From Hydrogenophaga intermedia (GTDB lineage Bacteria; Pseudomonadota; Gammaproteobacteria; Burkholderiales; Burkholderiaceae_C), in assembly GCA_945869245.1 (NCBI GenBank), contig CAMBOY010000077.1:1-11483 (forward strand): 11,483 nt of DNA, read 5' to 3'. Each line of letters opens with the position of its first letter. The first letter of the stretch is position 1. Under the pieces are notes generated by a model. It worked only from the letters and a program-made list of their open reading frames with translations, made no database searches and was not told the DNA's origin. The position numbers and the translations under genes were made by a program. This document shows positions 1-7,007 of this stretch, piece by piece.

Positions 1-71
1 GTTCATGGTTCAAGTGTCCTGAAATCACCCGATATCCAAAGTCCTGTGCGTGACGAAGTGTCTGCAGCCAG
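1..71. other. Left-edge intergenic DNA, possible start of a further minus-strand gene
   Basis: This stretch lies beyond the thiolase and its hairpin repeat. No open frame here looks like a real gene. On the minus strand an ATG-AAC pair (positions 6 to 1) runs out of the window, with an AGGA about 10 nt upstream of the ATG. That could be the start of another gene of the same fatty-acid cluster, but two codons cannot prove it. No terminator with a T-tract is visible. Confidence 0.25.
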
Positions 72-150
72 GGCACCGCGGAACCGGCTTAGCCGGGCCG
101 CCGGTGCCGCCCCCCTACGGGGGGTGACGCGCAGCGGCGCGGGGGGAGTC
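72..150. repeat. GC-rich multi-hairpin intergenic repeat, copy 1
   Basis: Three consecutive inverted repeats lie immediately behind the thiolase stop codon. Hairpin A (72-108) has arms GGCACC/GGTGCC and GCGG/CCGC around a core CCGGC-TTA-GCCGG. Hairpin B (110-124) is CCCCCC-TAC-GGGGGG. Hairpin C (129-140) is GCGC-AGCG-GCGC. A second copy with the same order of hairpins lies at 3878-3957, in the same orientation and also directly behind a minus-strand stop codon. There is no T-tract, so it is not a textbook intrinsic terminator. It may act as a 3' transcript-stabilising or Rho-related structure. The repeat relationship is seen in the sequence; the role is inferred. Confidence 0.75.
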
Positions 151-151
151 G

Positions 152-1357
152 TCAGACTCGCTCGAAGACTCCAGCCGCCCCCTGCCCCATGCCCACACAC
201 ATCGTCACCATGCCGTACTTTTTGTTGTGGCGCTTGAGCGCGTGCACCACGGTGGCTGCGCGGATGGCGCCAGTGGCGCCCAGCGGGTGGCCCAGCGCAA
301 TGGCGCCGCCCATGGGGTTGACCTTGGCCGGGTCCAGGCCCAGGGTGTTCATGACCGCCAGCGACTGCGCAGCAAAAGCCTCGTTGAGTTCGAACCAGTC
401 GATGTCGTCTTGCTTGAGGCCGGCGTTTTTCAGCGCGGCGGGAATGGCTTCGACCGGACCAATGCCCATGATGTGCGGCGGCACGCCACGGCTGGCGTAG
501 CTCACGAAGCGGGCCAGCGGCGTCAGGTTGTAGCGCTTGAGCGCGGCTTCGCTCACCACAATCAGCGCGCCTGCGCCGTCGCTGGTCTGCGAGCTGTTGC
601 CCGCCGTCACCGAACCGCGCGCGGCAAACACGGTGCGCAGCTTGGCCAGACCTTCCAGTGTGGTGTCGGGGCGCGCGCCTTCGTCCAGGCTCACGGTGCG
701 CTCGGTCACGGTCACCTGCGCGCTGCCCAGGTCCACGCTGCGTTCTTGCACCGTCACGGGCGTGATCTCGTCGGTGAACTCGCCGGCTTGCATGGCGGCC
801 ACTGCGCGGGCGTGCGACTGCACGGCAAACGCGTCTTGTGCGTCGCGGCTCACCTTCCACTGCTGCGCCACTTTTTCGGCGGTCAGGCCCATGCCGTAGG
901 CGATGCCGTAACTTTCCACATCGTCGGTGTTGCGAAAGATGGCGGGCGACAGGCTGGGGCTGTTGCCCATCATCGGCACCATGCTCATGCTCTCGGTGCC
1001 CGCAGCGATCATCACGTCGGCCTCGCCCACGCGGATGCGATCGGCCGCCATGGCCAGGGCCGACAGACCCGAGGCACAGAAGCGGTTGACGGTGATGCCG
1101 CCCACGCTGTTGGGCAGGCCAGCCAGGATGGCACCGATGCGCGCCACGTTCAGGCCTTGCTGGCCCTCTGGAATGGCACAGCCGGCAATCACGTCCTCCA
1201 CCGCCTTGGGGTCCAGGCCAGGCACTTGGGCCATGGCCGAGCGCAGCGCGTGCGCCAGCAGGTCGTCGGGCCGCAGGTGCTTGAACGAACCCTTGTGCGA
1301 CCGGCCAATCGGGGTGCGGGTGGCAGCAACGATGTAAGCGTCTTGAACTTGTTTCAT
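152..1357 (-). CDS. fadA: Acetyl-CoA C-acyltransferase (3-ketoacyl-CoA thiolase, FadA type)
   Basis: This cytoplasmic thiolase catalyses the last step of beta-oxidation, cleaving 3-ketoacyl-CoA with CoA to release acetyl-CoA. The 401-residue length is normal for the family. The nucleophilic cysteine is C94 in NRFCASGLSAL. The NEAFAAQ motif is at 325-331, the glycine-rich GGAIALGHPLGATG at 350-363 carries the active-site H357, and the second catalytic cysteine is C387 in CVGMGQG. The ATG at 1357 is preceded by GAGGAC at good spacing, and part of this Shine-Dalgarno is the stop codon of the upstream fadN-like gene. The 10-bp gap implies co-translation with it. A biosynthetic acetoacetyl-CoA thiolase is possible from the fold alone, but the partner gene argues for a degradative role. 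Confidence 0.93.
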   Translation of the reverse strand: MKQVQDAYIVAATRTPIGRSHKGSFKHLRPDDLLAHALRSAMAQVPGLDPKAVEDVIAGCAIPEGQQGLNVARIGAILAGLPNSVGGITVNRFCASGLSALAMAADRIRVGEADVMIAAGTESMSMVPMMGNSPSLSPAIFRNTDDVESYGIAYGMGLTAEKVAQQWKVSRDAQDAFAVQSHARAVAAMQAGEFTDEITPVTVQERSVDLGSAQVTVTERTVSLDEGARPDTTLEGLAKLRTVFAARGSVTAGNSSQTSDGAGALIVVSEAALKRYNLTPLARFVSYASRGVPPHIMGIGPVEAIPAALKNAGLKQDDIDWFELNEAFAAQSLAVMNTLGLDPAKVNPMGGAIALGHPLGATGAIRAATVVHALKRHNKKYGMVTMCVGMGQGAAGVFERV

Positions 1358-1364
1358 GGGGGTG

Positions 1365-1370
1365 TCCTCA
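1365..1370 (-). promoter_or_regulatory. Thiolase ribosome binding site overlapping the fadN-like stop codon
   Basis: On the minus strand the sequence TGAGGA contains both the TGA stop of the upstream gene and the GAGGA Shine-Dalgarno of the thiolase, followed by the thiolase ATG. Ribosomes ending the first gene are therefore placed on the start signal of the second, which favours stoichiometric production of the two partner enzymes. Confidence 0.7.
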
Positions 1371-3770
1371 ATTCCGCACAGGCTTGCCGGTGTTCAACAT
1401 GCCCAAAATGCGCTCTTGCGTTTTGGGGTGCACGATCAGTGCGCAGAAGGCTTGGCGCTCCAGCGTCATCAGGTATTCCTCGCTCACCAGCGTGCCGGGA
1501 TCGACGTCGCCGCCGGTGACCACGCCCGCAATCAGCGAAGCGATGTGGAAGTCGTGCTGGCTGATGAAGCCGCCGTCGCGCATATTGACCAGGCTGCCCA
1601 AAATGGTGGCTTTGCCGTCGCGGCCGGCCACTGGGAACAGGCGCTTGTGGGGGGCGCGGTAGCCGCTGGCGAACATCGCCTTGGCTTCGTTGATGGCCAC
1701 CGACAGCAGCTCGTCCTTGTGCGGCACGATGATGTCGCTCTCCAGCAAATACCCCAGGCTGCGCGACTCGATGGCGCTGGTACCCACCTTGGCCATGGCC
1801 GCAGCGGTGAAGCCTTCGGTCAGGAAGGGCAGCAGGTCTTTGCCGGTGGACGACTTGGCGTTCTCGGCCGCGCGGCGGGCAATGTAGGTCAGACCACCCG
1901 CGCCAGGGATCAGGCCCACGCCCACTTCCACCAAGCCCACGTAGCTTTCCATTTGGGCCACACGGCGGGCGCTGTGCACCGCCAGTTCGCAGCCGCCGCC
2001 CAAGGCCAGGCCGCGCATGGCGCTGACCACCGGCACGTTGGCGTAACGCAGGCGCAACATCATCTGCTGCATAAAGCCTTCGGCGTCGTCGACCGCCGCC
2101 ACACCCACCGCCATAAAGGCCGGCAATAGAGCCTGCAGGTCGGCACCGGCGCTGAACGGCTCGTCGCCCGACCAAATCACCAGGCCTTGGTATTCGCGTT
2201 CGGCCAGTTCTACCGCAGCAATCAGGCCTTCGCACACTTCAGGGCTGATGGTGTGCATCTTGGTTTTGATGCTGGCGATCAGCACTTCGCCATCGAGCGA
2301 CCAAGTGCGCAGGTTGGCGTCTTCGCTGACGGTGGTGCCGGCCGTGCGGAAATCGGCGCCCGCTTCGCCCAGCAGCAGCTCAGGGAAAGGCTGGCGTTGG
2401 TAGACCGGCAGGCTGCGGCGCGGCTCGAACACGCCTGTGCTCGGGTTCCACGAACCCTGGGCGGTGTGCACACCACCGGCGTCGGCCACCGGGCCGCTGA
2501 ACACCCAGGCGGGCAGCGGCGTGTTGCACAGCGCCTTGCCGGCGTCGATGTCTTCTTGCACCATCTTGGCCACTTCCAGCCAGCCGGCTTCTTGCCACAG
2601 TTCAAACGGGCCTTGCTTCATGCCAAAGCCCCAACGCATGGCCAAGTCCACGTCGCGCGCGGTCTCGGCAATGTGGGCCAGATGCACGGCGGCGTAGTGG
2701 AAACCGTTGCGCAAAATGGCCCAGAGGAACTGGCCTTGCGGGCCTTCGCTGTTGCGCAGCAGTTTCAGGCGCTCGGCGGCGGGCTTTTTGAGCATACGGC
2801 CATACACCTCGTCGGCTTTCTGGCCGGCGGGCACATAGTCTTTGCTGGCCAGGTCAAAACGCATGATGTCGCGCCCGACCTTTTTAAAGAAGCCGGCCTT
2901 GGCCTTTTGGCCCAGGTGACCCATCTCAATCAGGGTCTTGAGCACCTCGGGTGTGCCGAAGTGGCCGTAGAACGGGTCGGTCTCAAGGCTCAGGTTGTCC
3001 TGCAGCGTCTTGACGACGTGGGCCATGGTGTCCAGGCCCACCACGTCGGCGGTGCGGAAGGTGCCGCTGCTGGCGCGTCCCAGGCGTTTGCCGGTCAGGT
3101 CGTCGACCACGTCGTAGGTCAAGCCGAAATTTTCCACCTCTTTCATCGTGGCCAGCATGCCGGCAATGCCGATGCGGTTGGCCACAAAGTTGGGCGTGTC
3201 CTTGGCGCGCACCACGCCTTTGCCCAAAGCGCTGGTGACAAAGGCTTCCAGGTGGTCAAGAATGGCAGATTCGGTGGCCGGGGTGGCGATCAGTTCCACC
3301 AGCGTCATGTAGCGCGGTGGGTTAAAGAAGTGAATGCCGCAGAAGCGCGAACGCAGCTGCTCGGGCAGCGCGTCAGACAAAGCGGTGATCGACAGGCCCG
3401 AGGTGTTGGACGCCAGGATGGCGTGTGGCGCCACAAAGGGGGCGATCTTGGCGTACAGGTCGCGCTTCCAGTCCATGCGCTCGGCAATCGCCTCGATGAT
3501 CAGGTCGCAATCGCGCAGTTGTTCGAGGTGTTCCTCGTAATTGGCCTGGCCGATCAGGTCGGCGTCCGATGCCACACCCAGCGGAGAAGGCTTGAGTTTT
3601 TTGAGGTTGTCGATAGCACGCTGGACGATACCGTTTTTGTTCGGTGACTTGCTGTCCGGGAGATCGAACAAGACCACCGGCACTTTCACGTTCACCAAAT
3701 GGGCCGCGATCTGCGCCCCCATCACACCCGCGCCCAGCACGGCCACTTTTTTCACAAGGAATCGGTTCAT
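1368..3770 (-). CDS. fadN: 3-hydroxyacyl-CoA dehydrogenase / enoyl-CoA hydratase fusion (FadN type)
   Basis: This bifunctional beta-oxidation enzyme hydrates 2-enoyl-CoA and oxidises the resulting 3-hydroxyacyl-CoA with NAD+. The 800-residue protein starts with a Rossmann domain (GAGVMG at 13-18). It has the dehydrogenase signature GIHFFNPP with catalytic H147, the likely partner E159, and VANRI at 196-200. The C-terminal crotonase domain starts near residue 490 and carries SAGADL (540-545), GGGCEL (591-596) and VEVGVGLIPGAGG (614-626). E595 and E615 align with the two hydratase glutamates. Dehydrogenase-first order and length match Bacillus FadN (about 789 aa) and are opposite to classical FadB. 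I chose the ATG at 3770 because the protein then begins with the family's MNRFLVKKVAVLGAG start; the frame extends 21 codons further upstream without similarity. Its Shine-Dalgarno is weak. The thiolase follows after 10 bp. Confidence 0.92.
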   Translation of the reverse strand: MNRFLVKKVAVLGAGVMGAQIAAHLVNVKVPVVLFDLPDSKSPNKNGIVQRAIDNLKKLKPSPLGVASDADLIGQANYEEHLEQLRDCDLIIEAIAERMDWKRDLYAKIAPFVAPHAILASNTSGLSITALSDALPEQLRSRFCGIHFFNPPRYMTLVELIATPATESAILDHLEAFVTSALGKGVVRAKDTPNFVANRIGIAGMLATMKEVENFGLTYDVVDDLTGKRLGRASSGTFRTADVVGLDTMAHVVKTLQDNLSLETDPFYGHFGTPEVLKTLIEMGHLGQKAKAGFFKKVGRDIMRFDLASKDYVPAGQKADEVYGRMLKKPAAERLKLLRNSEGPQGQFLWAILRNGFHYAAVHLAHIAETARDVDLAMRWGFGMKQGPFELWQEAGWLEVAKMVQEDIDAGKALCNTPLPAWVFSGPVADAGGVHTAQGSWNPSTGVFEPRRSLPVYQRQPFPELLLGEAGADFRTAGTTVSEDANLRTWSLDGEVLIASIKTKMHTISPEVCEGLIAAVELAEREYQGLVIWSGDEPFSAGADLQALLPAFMAVGVAAVDDAEGFMQQMMLRLRYANVPVVSAMRGLALGGGCELAVHSARRVAQMESYVGLVEVGVGLIPGAGGLTYIARRAAENAKSSTGKDLLPFLTEGFTAAAMAKVGTSAIESRSLGYLLESDIIVPHKDELLSVAINEAKAMFASGYRAPHKRLFPVAGRDGKATILGSLVNMRDGGFISQHDFHIASLIAGVVTGGDVDPGTLVSEEYLMTLERQAFCALIVHPKTQERILGMLNTGKPVRN

Positions 3771-3804
3771 AGGAATTCTTTCAAAGCGAGCGCCACAAGC
3801 CACG

Positions 3805-3820
3805 CGCCATACACATGGCG
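3805..3820. repeat. Short inverted repeat upstream of the fadN-like gene
   Basis: The sequence CGCCAT-ACAC-ATGGCG is a perfect 6-bp inverted repeat with a 4-bp spacer, 35 to 50 bp upstream of the fadN-like start. It could be a protein-binding site or a small leader hairpin. It does not resemble the palindrome in the tetR promoter. No convincing -35/-10 pair was found near it. Confidence 0.35.
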
Positions 3821-3877
3821 GACCAGCTTGCATCCGTGGTCAAAAGGGTGTGGGCGAGAAGTGCCTGCCGCCCCAAG

Positions 3878-3957
3878 CTCCCGTGGGTCCGGCTTTGCCG
3901 GCCCACTGGGAGCGTCCCCCCTCGGGGGGGACGCCGCGCAGCGGCGCAGGGGGGCTC
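3878..3957. repeat. GC-rich multi-hairpin intergenic repeat, copy 2
   Basis: This repeat fills most of the gap between the DUF2147 gene and the fadN-like gene. Hairpin A (3878-3912) pairs CTCCC, GTGGG and CCGGC with GCCGG, CCCAC and GGGAG around TTT, giving 15 base pairs with two single-base bulges. Hairpin B (3914-3932) is GTCCCCCC-TCG-GGGGGGAC. Hairpin C (3933-3945) is GCCGC-GCA-GCGGC. It shares core, order and orientation with copy 1 (72-150), while the outer arms differ and still pair. No T-tract follows on either strand. Because it sits inside a presumed operon it could lower read-through into fadN and fadA or protect the upstream messenger; that role is inference. Confidence 0.8.
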
Positions 3958-3961
3958 TAGA

Positions 3962-4399
3962 TCACTCCACGCGAGCCCAGGTCTGGGTGCGGCCCAGCAG
4001 CGCCACGCCAATGAAGCCGCGCACTTCCATCTGCTTGCCGCCGTCGATGGGCTTCATGCGCACCTTGTAAATCTTGCCGTTGTTGGGGTCCAGGATGTCG
4101 CCACCTTCCCATGTGCCAGCTTCCGAACTGGGCTTCACACCGCGCAGGATGGTCATGCCCAGCACCGGCTTGTCTTTGCGCTCATCGGTGCATTTGTCGC
4201 AATTGGCGTTGGCCTTGGCCGGATCGGCGATTTTTTCCACCTTGCCGGTCAGCACACCACCCGATTCGGTGATGCGCACCAGCGATTTTTCGGTTTTGGT
4301 CTCGTCGTCGATGGTGCGCCACAGGCCCACTGGCGACATTTGGGCAAAGGCGATGGAGGAGGCCAGGCCCAGCAGGGCGGCAAACACGGTCTTTTTCAT
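3962..4399 (-). CDS. Exported DUF2147 family protein
   Basis: This 145-residue protein belongs to the DUF2147 family, whose members are small exported proteins of unknown biochemical function. A signal peptide is clear: two lysines, a hydrophobic stretch from 4 to 18, and likely cleavage after AFA (A19). The mature part begins with SPVGLWRTIDDETK, a typical DUF2147 opening. It continues with a CDKC pair (C67, C70), GGDILDPNNGKIY near 99-111, and ends with GFIGVALLGRTQTWARVE. The ATG at 4399 has AAGGAAA upstream and gives the signal peptide directly; an in-frame start 10 codons earlier would spoil it. It begins 30 bp after the acyl-CoA dehydrogenase stop, so it is probably co-transcribed. Why a periplasmic or envelope protein sits in a beta-oxidation operon is not evident. 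Confidence 0.85.
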   Translation of the reverse strand: MKKTVFAALLGLASSIAFAQMSPVGLWRTIDDETKTEKSLVRITESGGVLTGKVEKIADPAKANANCDKCTDERKDKPVLGMTILRGVKPSSEAGTWEGGDILDPNNGKIYKVRMKPIDGGKQMEVRGFIGVALLGRTQTWARVE

Positions 4400-4429
4400 C
4401 ACAGTTTCCTTGGGTTGGGGGTTGAACAA

Positions 4430-6226
4430 TCAGGCCAGGGCCAGGTCGGTGTCCATCAGCACCTGGCTGCCGGCGCGGGCACGGCGCATCAGCGTCGCGG
4501 TTTCGGGGAACACTTTGGCGAAATAGAAACGTGCGGTCTGCAGCTTGGCCTGGTAGAACGGGTCGGTGCTGCCGGCGGCGATCTGGCGCAGCGCGGTTTG
4601 TGCCATGCGGGCCCAGAAATAGCCGAACACCAGATGTCCAGCCACGCGCAGGTAATCCACGGCGGCGGCGCCCACCTCGTCGGGGTTTTGCAGGCCCTTG
4701 AAGCCGATTTCCATGGTGAACTTGTTGATCTGCTCGCCCAGCACCGCCAGCGGGTTGATGAACTCCGCCATTTTTTCGTTCACGCCCTCCTCAGTCACCA
4801 AGGCGCCGATGAGCTTGCCGAACTTCTTGAGCGTGGCGCCGTTGTTCCCCAGGATCTTGCGGCCCAGCAGGTCCAGACTCTGGATGGTGTTGGTGCCTTC
4901 GTAAATCATGTTGATGCGCGCGTCGCGCACATACTGCTCCATGCCCCACTCTTTGATGAAGCCGTGGCCGCCGAACACCTGCATGCAGTGGTTGGTGGCT
5001 TCAAAACCGTTGTCGGTGATGAAGGCTTTGACGATGGGGGTGAGCAAGGCGACCATCTCGCCGCATTCCTTGCGCACCTTCTCGTCGGGGTGGTGCAGCT
5101 CTTTGTCGAGCAACAGCGCGCAGTAAATGGCCATGGCGCGGCCACCTTCGGCATAGGCCTTGGCGGTCAGCAGCATTTTGCGCACGTCGGGGTGCACGAT
5201 GATCGGGTCGGCCGCTTTGTCCTTGGCCTTGGTGCCCGAGAGGCTGCGCATTTGGATGCGGTCCTTGGCATAGGCCAGGGCGTTCTGGTAAGCCACCTCG
5301 GTCAGGCCCAGCGACTGGTTGCCCACGCCCAGGCGGGCTGCGTTCATCATCACAAACATGGCGGCCAGGCCTTTGTGCGGCTGGCCCACCAGGGTGCCCA
5401 CCGCACCGTCGAGCACCATCTGGCAAGTGGCGTTGCCGTGGATGCCCATCTTGTGCTCCAGACCGCCGCAATAAATGCCGTTGCGCTCGCCGATGCCGCC
5501 GTCGGCATTGACCTTGAACTTGGGCACCACAAACAGGCTGATGCCTTTGCTGCCGGCGGGGGCATCGGGCAGGCGCGCCAGCACCAGGTGCACGATGTTG
5601 TCGGTGAAGTCGTGTTCGCCGGCGCTGATGAAGATCTTCTGGCCGGTGATCGCGTAGCTGCCATCGGCCAGCGGCTCGGCCTTGGTGCGCAGCAGGCCTA
5701 AGTCGGTGCCACAGTGCGGCTCGGTCAGGCACATGGTGCCAGTCCACTCGCCACTGGTGAGCTTGGGCAGGTACAGGCGTTTTTGCTCGTCGGTGCCGTG
5801 GGCGTGCAGGCATTCGTAGGCGCCATGGCTCAAGCCGGGGTACATGGTCCACGATTGGTTGGCCGAGTTCATCATTTCGTAGAAGCACTGGTTGACCACA
5901 AAGGGCAAGCCCTGGCCGCCGTACTCCGGGTCGCACGACAGGGCGGCCCAGCCGCCCGCCACGTATTGGGAATAGGCTTCCTTGAAGCCCTTGGGCGTGG
6001 TCACCGCGTGGGTGGTCTTGTCCAGCGTGCAGCCTTCTTCGTCGCCGCTGATATTGAGCGGGAAGGCCACCTCGGCGGCGAACTTGCCACCTTCTTCAAG
6101 CACCGCATTGACGGTGTCGGCGTCGGTCTCGGCGTGGGCCGGCAAGGCCTTGAACTCGTCTTCCACGCGCAGCACCTCGTGCATCACGAACTGCATGTCG
6201 CGCAAGGGCGGGGTGTAGCTAGGCAT
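4430..6226 (-). CDS. fadE: Acyl-CoA dehydrogenase, long form (about 600 residues, FadE5/DmdC-like)
   Basis: This FAD enzyme introduces the 2,3 double bond into acyl-CoA, the first step of beta-oxidation. The 598-residue length and the opening YTPPLRDMQFVMHEVL indicate the long subclass with an extra N-terminal segment and a C-terminal extension, as in mycobacterial FadE5 and DmdC. CLTEPHCGTDLG (166-177) is the family signature in the FAD/substrate region. QVFGGHGF lies at 416-423, and YEGTNTIQ (442-449) supplies the catalytic base E443. A final helical domain follows from about 460. The ATG at 6226 has AGGAGA at ideal spacing. It starts 35 bp after the TetR gene and is followed 30 bp later by the DUF2147 gene. 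Chain-length preference cannot be read from sequence; a methylthiopropanoyl-CoA or aryl-acyl-CoA substrate is possible but less likely beside fadN and fadA. Confidence 0.92.
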   Translation of the reverse strand: MPSYTPPLRDMQFVMHEVLRVEDEFKALPAHAETDADTVNAVLEEGGKFAAEVAFPLNISGDEEGCTLDKTTHAVTTPKGFKEAYSQYVAGGWAALSCDPEYGGQGLPFVVNQCFYEMMNSANQSWTMYPGLSHGAYECLHAHGTDEQKRLYLPKLTSGEWTGTMCLTEPHCGTDLGLLRTKAEPLADGSYAITGQKIFISAGEHDFTDNIVHLVLARLPDAPAGSKGISLFVVPKFKVNADGGIGERNGIYCGGLEHKMGIHGNATCQMVLDGAVGTLVGQPHKGLAAMFVMMNAARLGVGNQSLGLTEVAYQNALAYAKDRIQMRSLSGTKAKDKAADPIIVHPDVRKMLLTAKAYAEGGRAMAIYCALLLDKELHHPDEKVRKECGEMVALLTPIVKAFITDNGFEATNHCMQVFGGHGFIKEWGMEQYVRDARINMIYEGTNTIQSLDLLGRKILGNNGATLKKFGKLIGALVTEEGVNEKMAEFINPLAVLGEQINKFTMEIGFKGLQNPDEVGAAAVDYLRVAGHLVFGYFWARMAQTALRQIAAGSTDPFYQAKLQTARFYFAKVFPETATLMRRARAGSQVLMDTDLALA

Positions 6227-6261
6227 GGTGGTCTCCTGAAAAAGTGTGGAAAAACGATGGA

Positions 6262-6966
6262 TCAGGCGCTGCTGCGCGTGCTGGTTTTGCGGGCATCCGA
6301 GCGAACGTTCGGGCGGGCGCTGTGGCCAGGCAGGGCCTGGTAGCGTTGCACAATGCCTTCAAACGCCAGTTGGGCGCGTTGCAGCGCGGCGGGGTTGCGC
6401 AGGAATCGGGCTTCGTAATGCAAAGCCAGAATCAGAGCGTGGATTTCAAAACCCATCTGCGCCGAGTCGGTGTCGGGGCGCAGATGGCCTTCTTCGATGG
6501 CGATGTCGATGGCGCGCTGCATGGCACCCAGCCAGGTGTGGACCGAGTGCGACAGCTCGTCGCGCACCGGGCCGGGGCGATCATCGAACTCGACCGCGCC
6601 GCCGATGTAGATGCAGCCCGAGTCGATTTCGATCGTGCTGCGCTTCATCCAGTTGTCGAACAGCGCGCGCACCCGGGGCAGGCCGCGCTCGGCCTGCAAG
6701 GCGGTGAAAAACACCTCTTGCTCAAAGCGGGTGTGGTATTCGCGCACCACCGAAATCTGCAGTTCCTCGCGCGAGCCGAAGTGGGCGAACACGCCCGACT
6801 TGCTCATCTTCAGGCTCTCGGCGATCAGGCCAATCGACAGCCCCTCCAGCCCAATCTGGGCGGCAAGTTGCAGCGCCGCGTCCACGATGGCGGCCTTGGT
6901 CTGCTGGCCTTTGGCTCGGCCGGCAGACGCCGCACGGGAAGAGGACAAAGAAGACACGTTGCTCAT
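6262..6966 (-). CDS. TetR-family repressor, probable local regulator of the beta-oxidation cluster
   Basis: This 234-residue TetR/AcrR regulator has an N-terminal DNA-binding domain from about 22 to 68. The recognition helix region reads IAESLKMSKSGVFAHF, and the remainder is a helical ligand-binding domain. A serine-rich leader (1-12) and a basic tail (RPNVRSDARK onward) flank these. The start at 6966 is the first ATG behind the promoter; its Shine-Dalgarno is poor, so the GTG at codon 4 cannot be excluded. The gene leads the fatty-acid cluster with 35 bp to the acyl-CoA dehydrogenase. A perfect palindrome lies between the -35 and -10 of its own promoter, suggesting autorepression. By analogy with other TetR repressors of fatty-acid genes the ligand may be an acyl-CoA; that is inferred. 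It is not obviously PsrA or FabR. Confidence 0.85.
   Translation of the reverse strand: MSNVSSLSSSRAASAGRAKGQQTKAAIVDAALQLAAQIGLEGLSIGLIAESLKMSKSGVFAHFGSREELQISVVREYHTRFEQEVFFTALQAERGLPRVRALFDNWMKRSTIEIDSGCIYIGGAVEFDDRPGPVRDELSHSVHTWLGAMQRAIDIAIEEGHLRPDTDSAQMGFEIHALILALHYEARFLRNPAALQRAQLAFEGIVQRYQALPGHSARPNVRSDARKTSTRSSA
6302..6311. promoter_or_regulatory. Second copy of the CGAACGTTCG palindrome, upstream of the acyl-CoA dehydrogenase
   Basis: CGAACGTTCG is a perfect 10-bp palindrome identical to the core of the palindrome in the tetR promoter. It lies inside the 3' end of the tetR coding region, about 75 bp upstream of the acyl-CoA dehydrogenase ATG. I saw no other copy in the window. It may be a second operator acting on an internal promoter or as a roadblock. 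No good -35/-10 pair was recognised around it, and it is constrained by coding for RPNVR, so coincidence remains possible. Confidence 0.45.
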
Positions 6967-7007
6967 GACAGACCAGACAAGCGCGAGGGAAGAAACAATG
7001 GTGCGCG

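Noticed and set aside
72..150. Hairpin repeat copies as CRISPR or insertion-sequence ends
   Set aside because: There is no regular spacer array, no transposase and no target-site duplication; the repeats are composite hairpins.
227..1519. Long plus-strand open frame opposite the thiolase gene
   Set aside because: It encodes a His/Gln/Arg-rich, low-information protein antisense to a clear thiolase. Such frames arise from the third-position GC bias of the real gene.
2187..3647. Long plus-strand open frame opposite the fadN-like gene
   Set aside because: It is antisense to a well-supported enzyme, has no recognisable motif, and has the His/Gln/Val-rich composition typical of mirrored GC-rich codons.
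3878..3957. Repeat copy 2 as a canonical Rho-independent terminator
   Set aside because: The stems are strong but no T-tract follows on either strand, unlike the clear terminator at 7045-7093.
3815..5701. A 628-codon plus-strand open frame across the hairpin repeat, DUF2147 and acyl-CoA dehydrogenase genes
   Set aside because: It runs through an intergenic repeat and antisense to two supported genes, with shadow-like composition.
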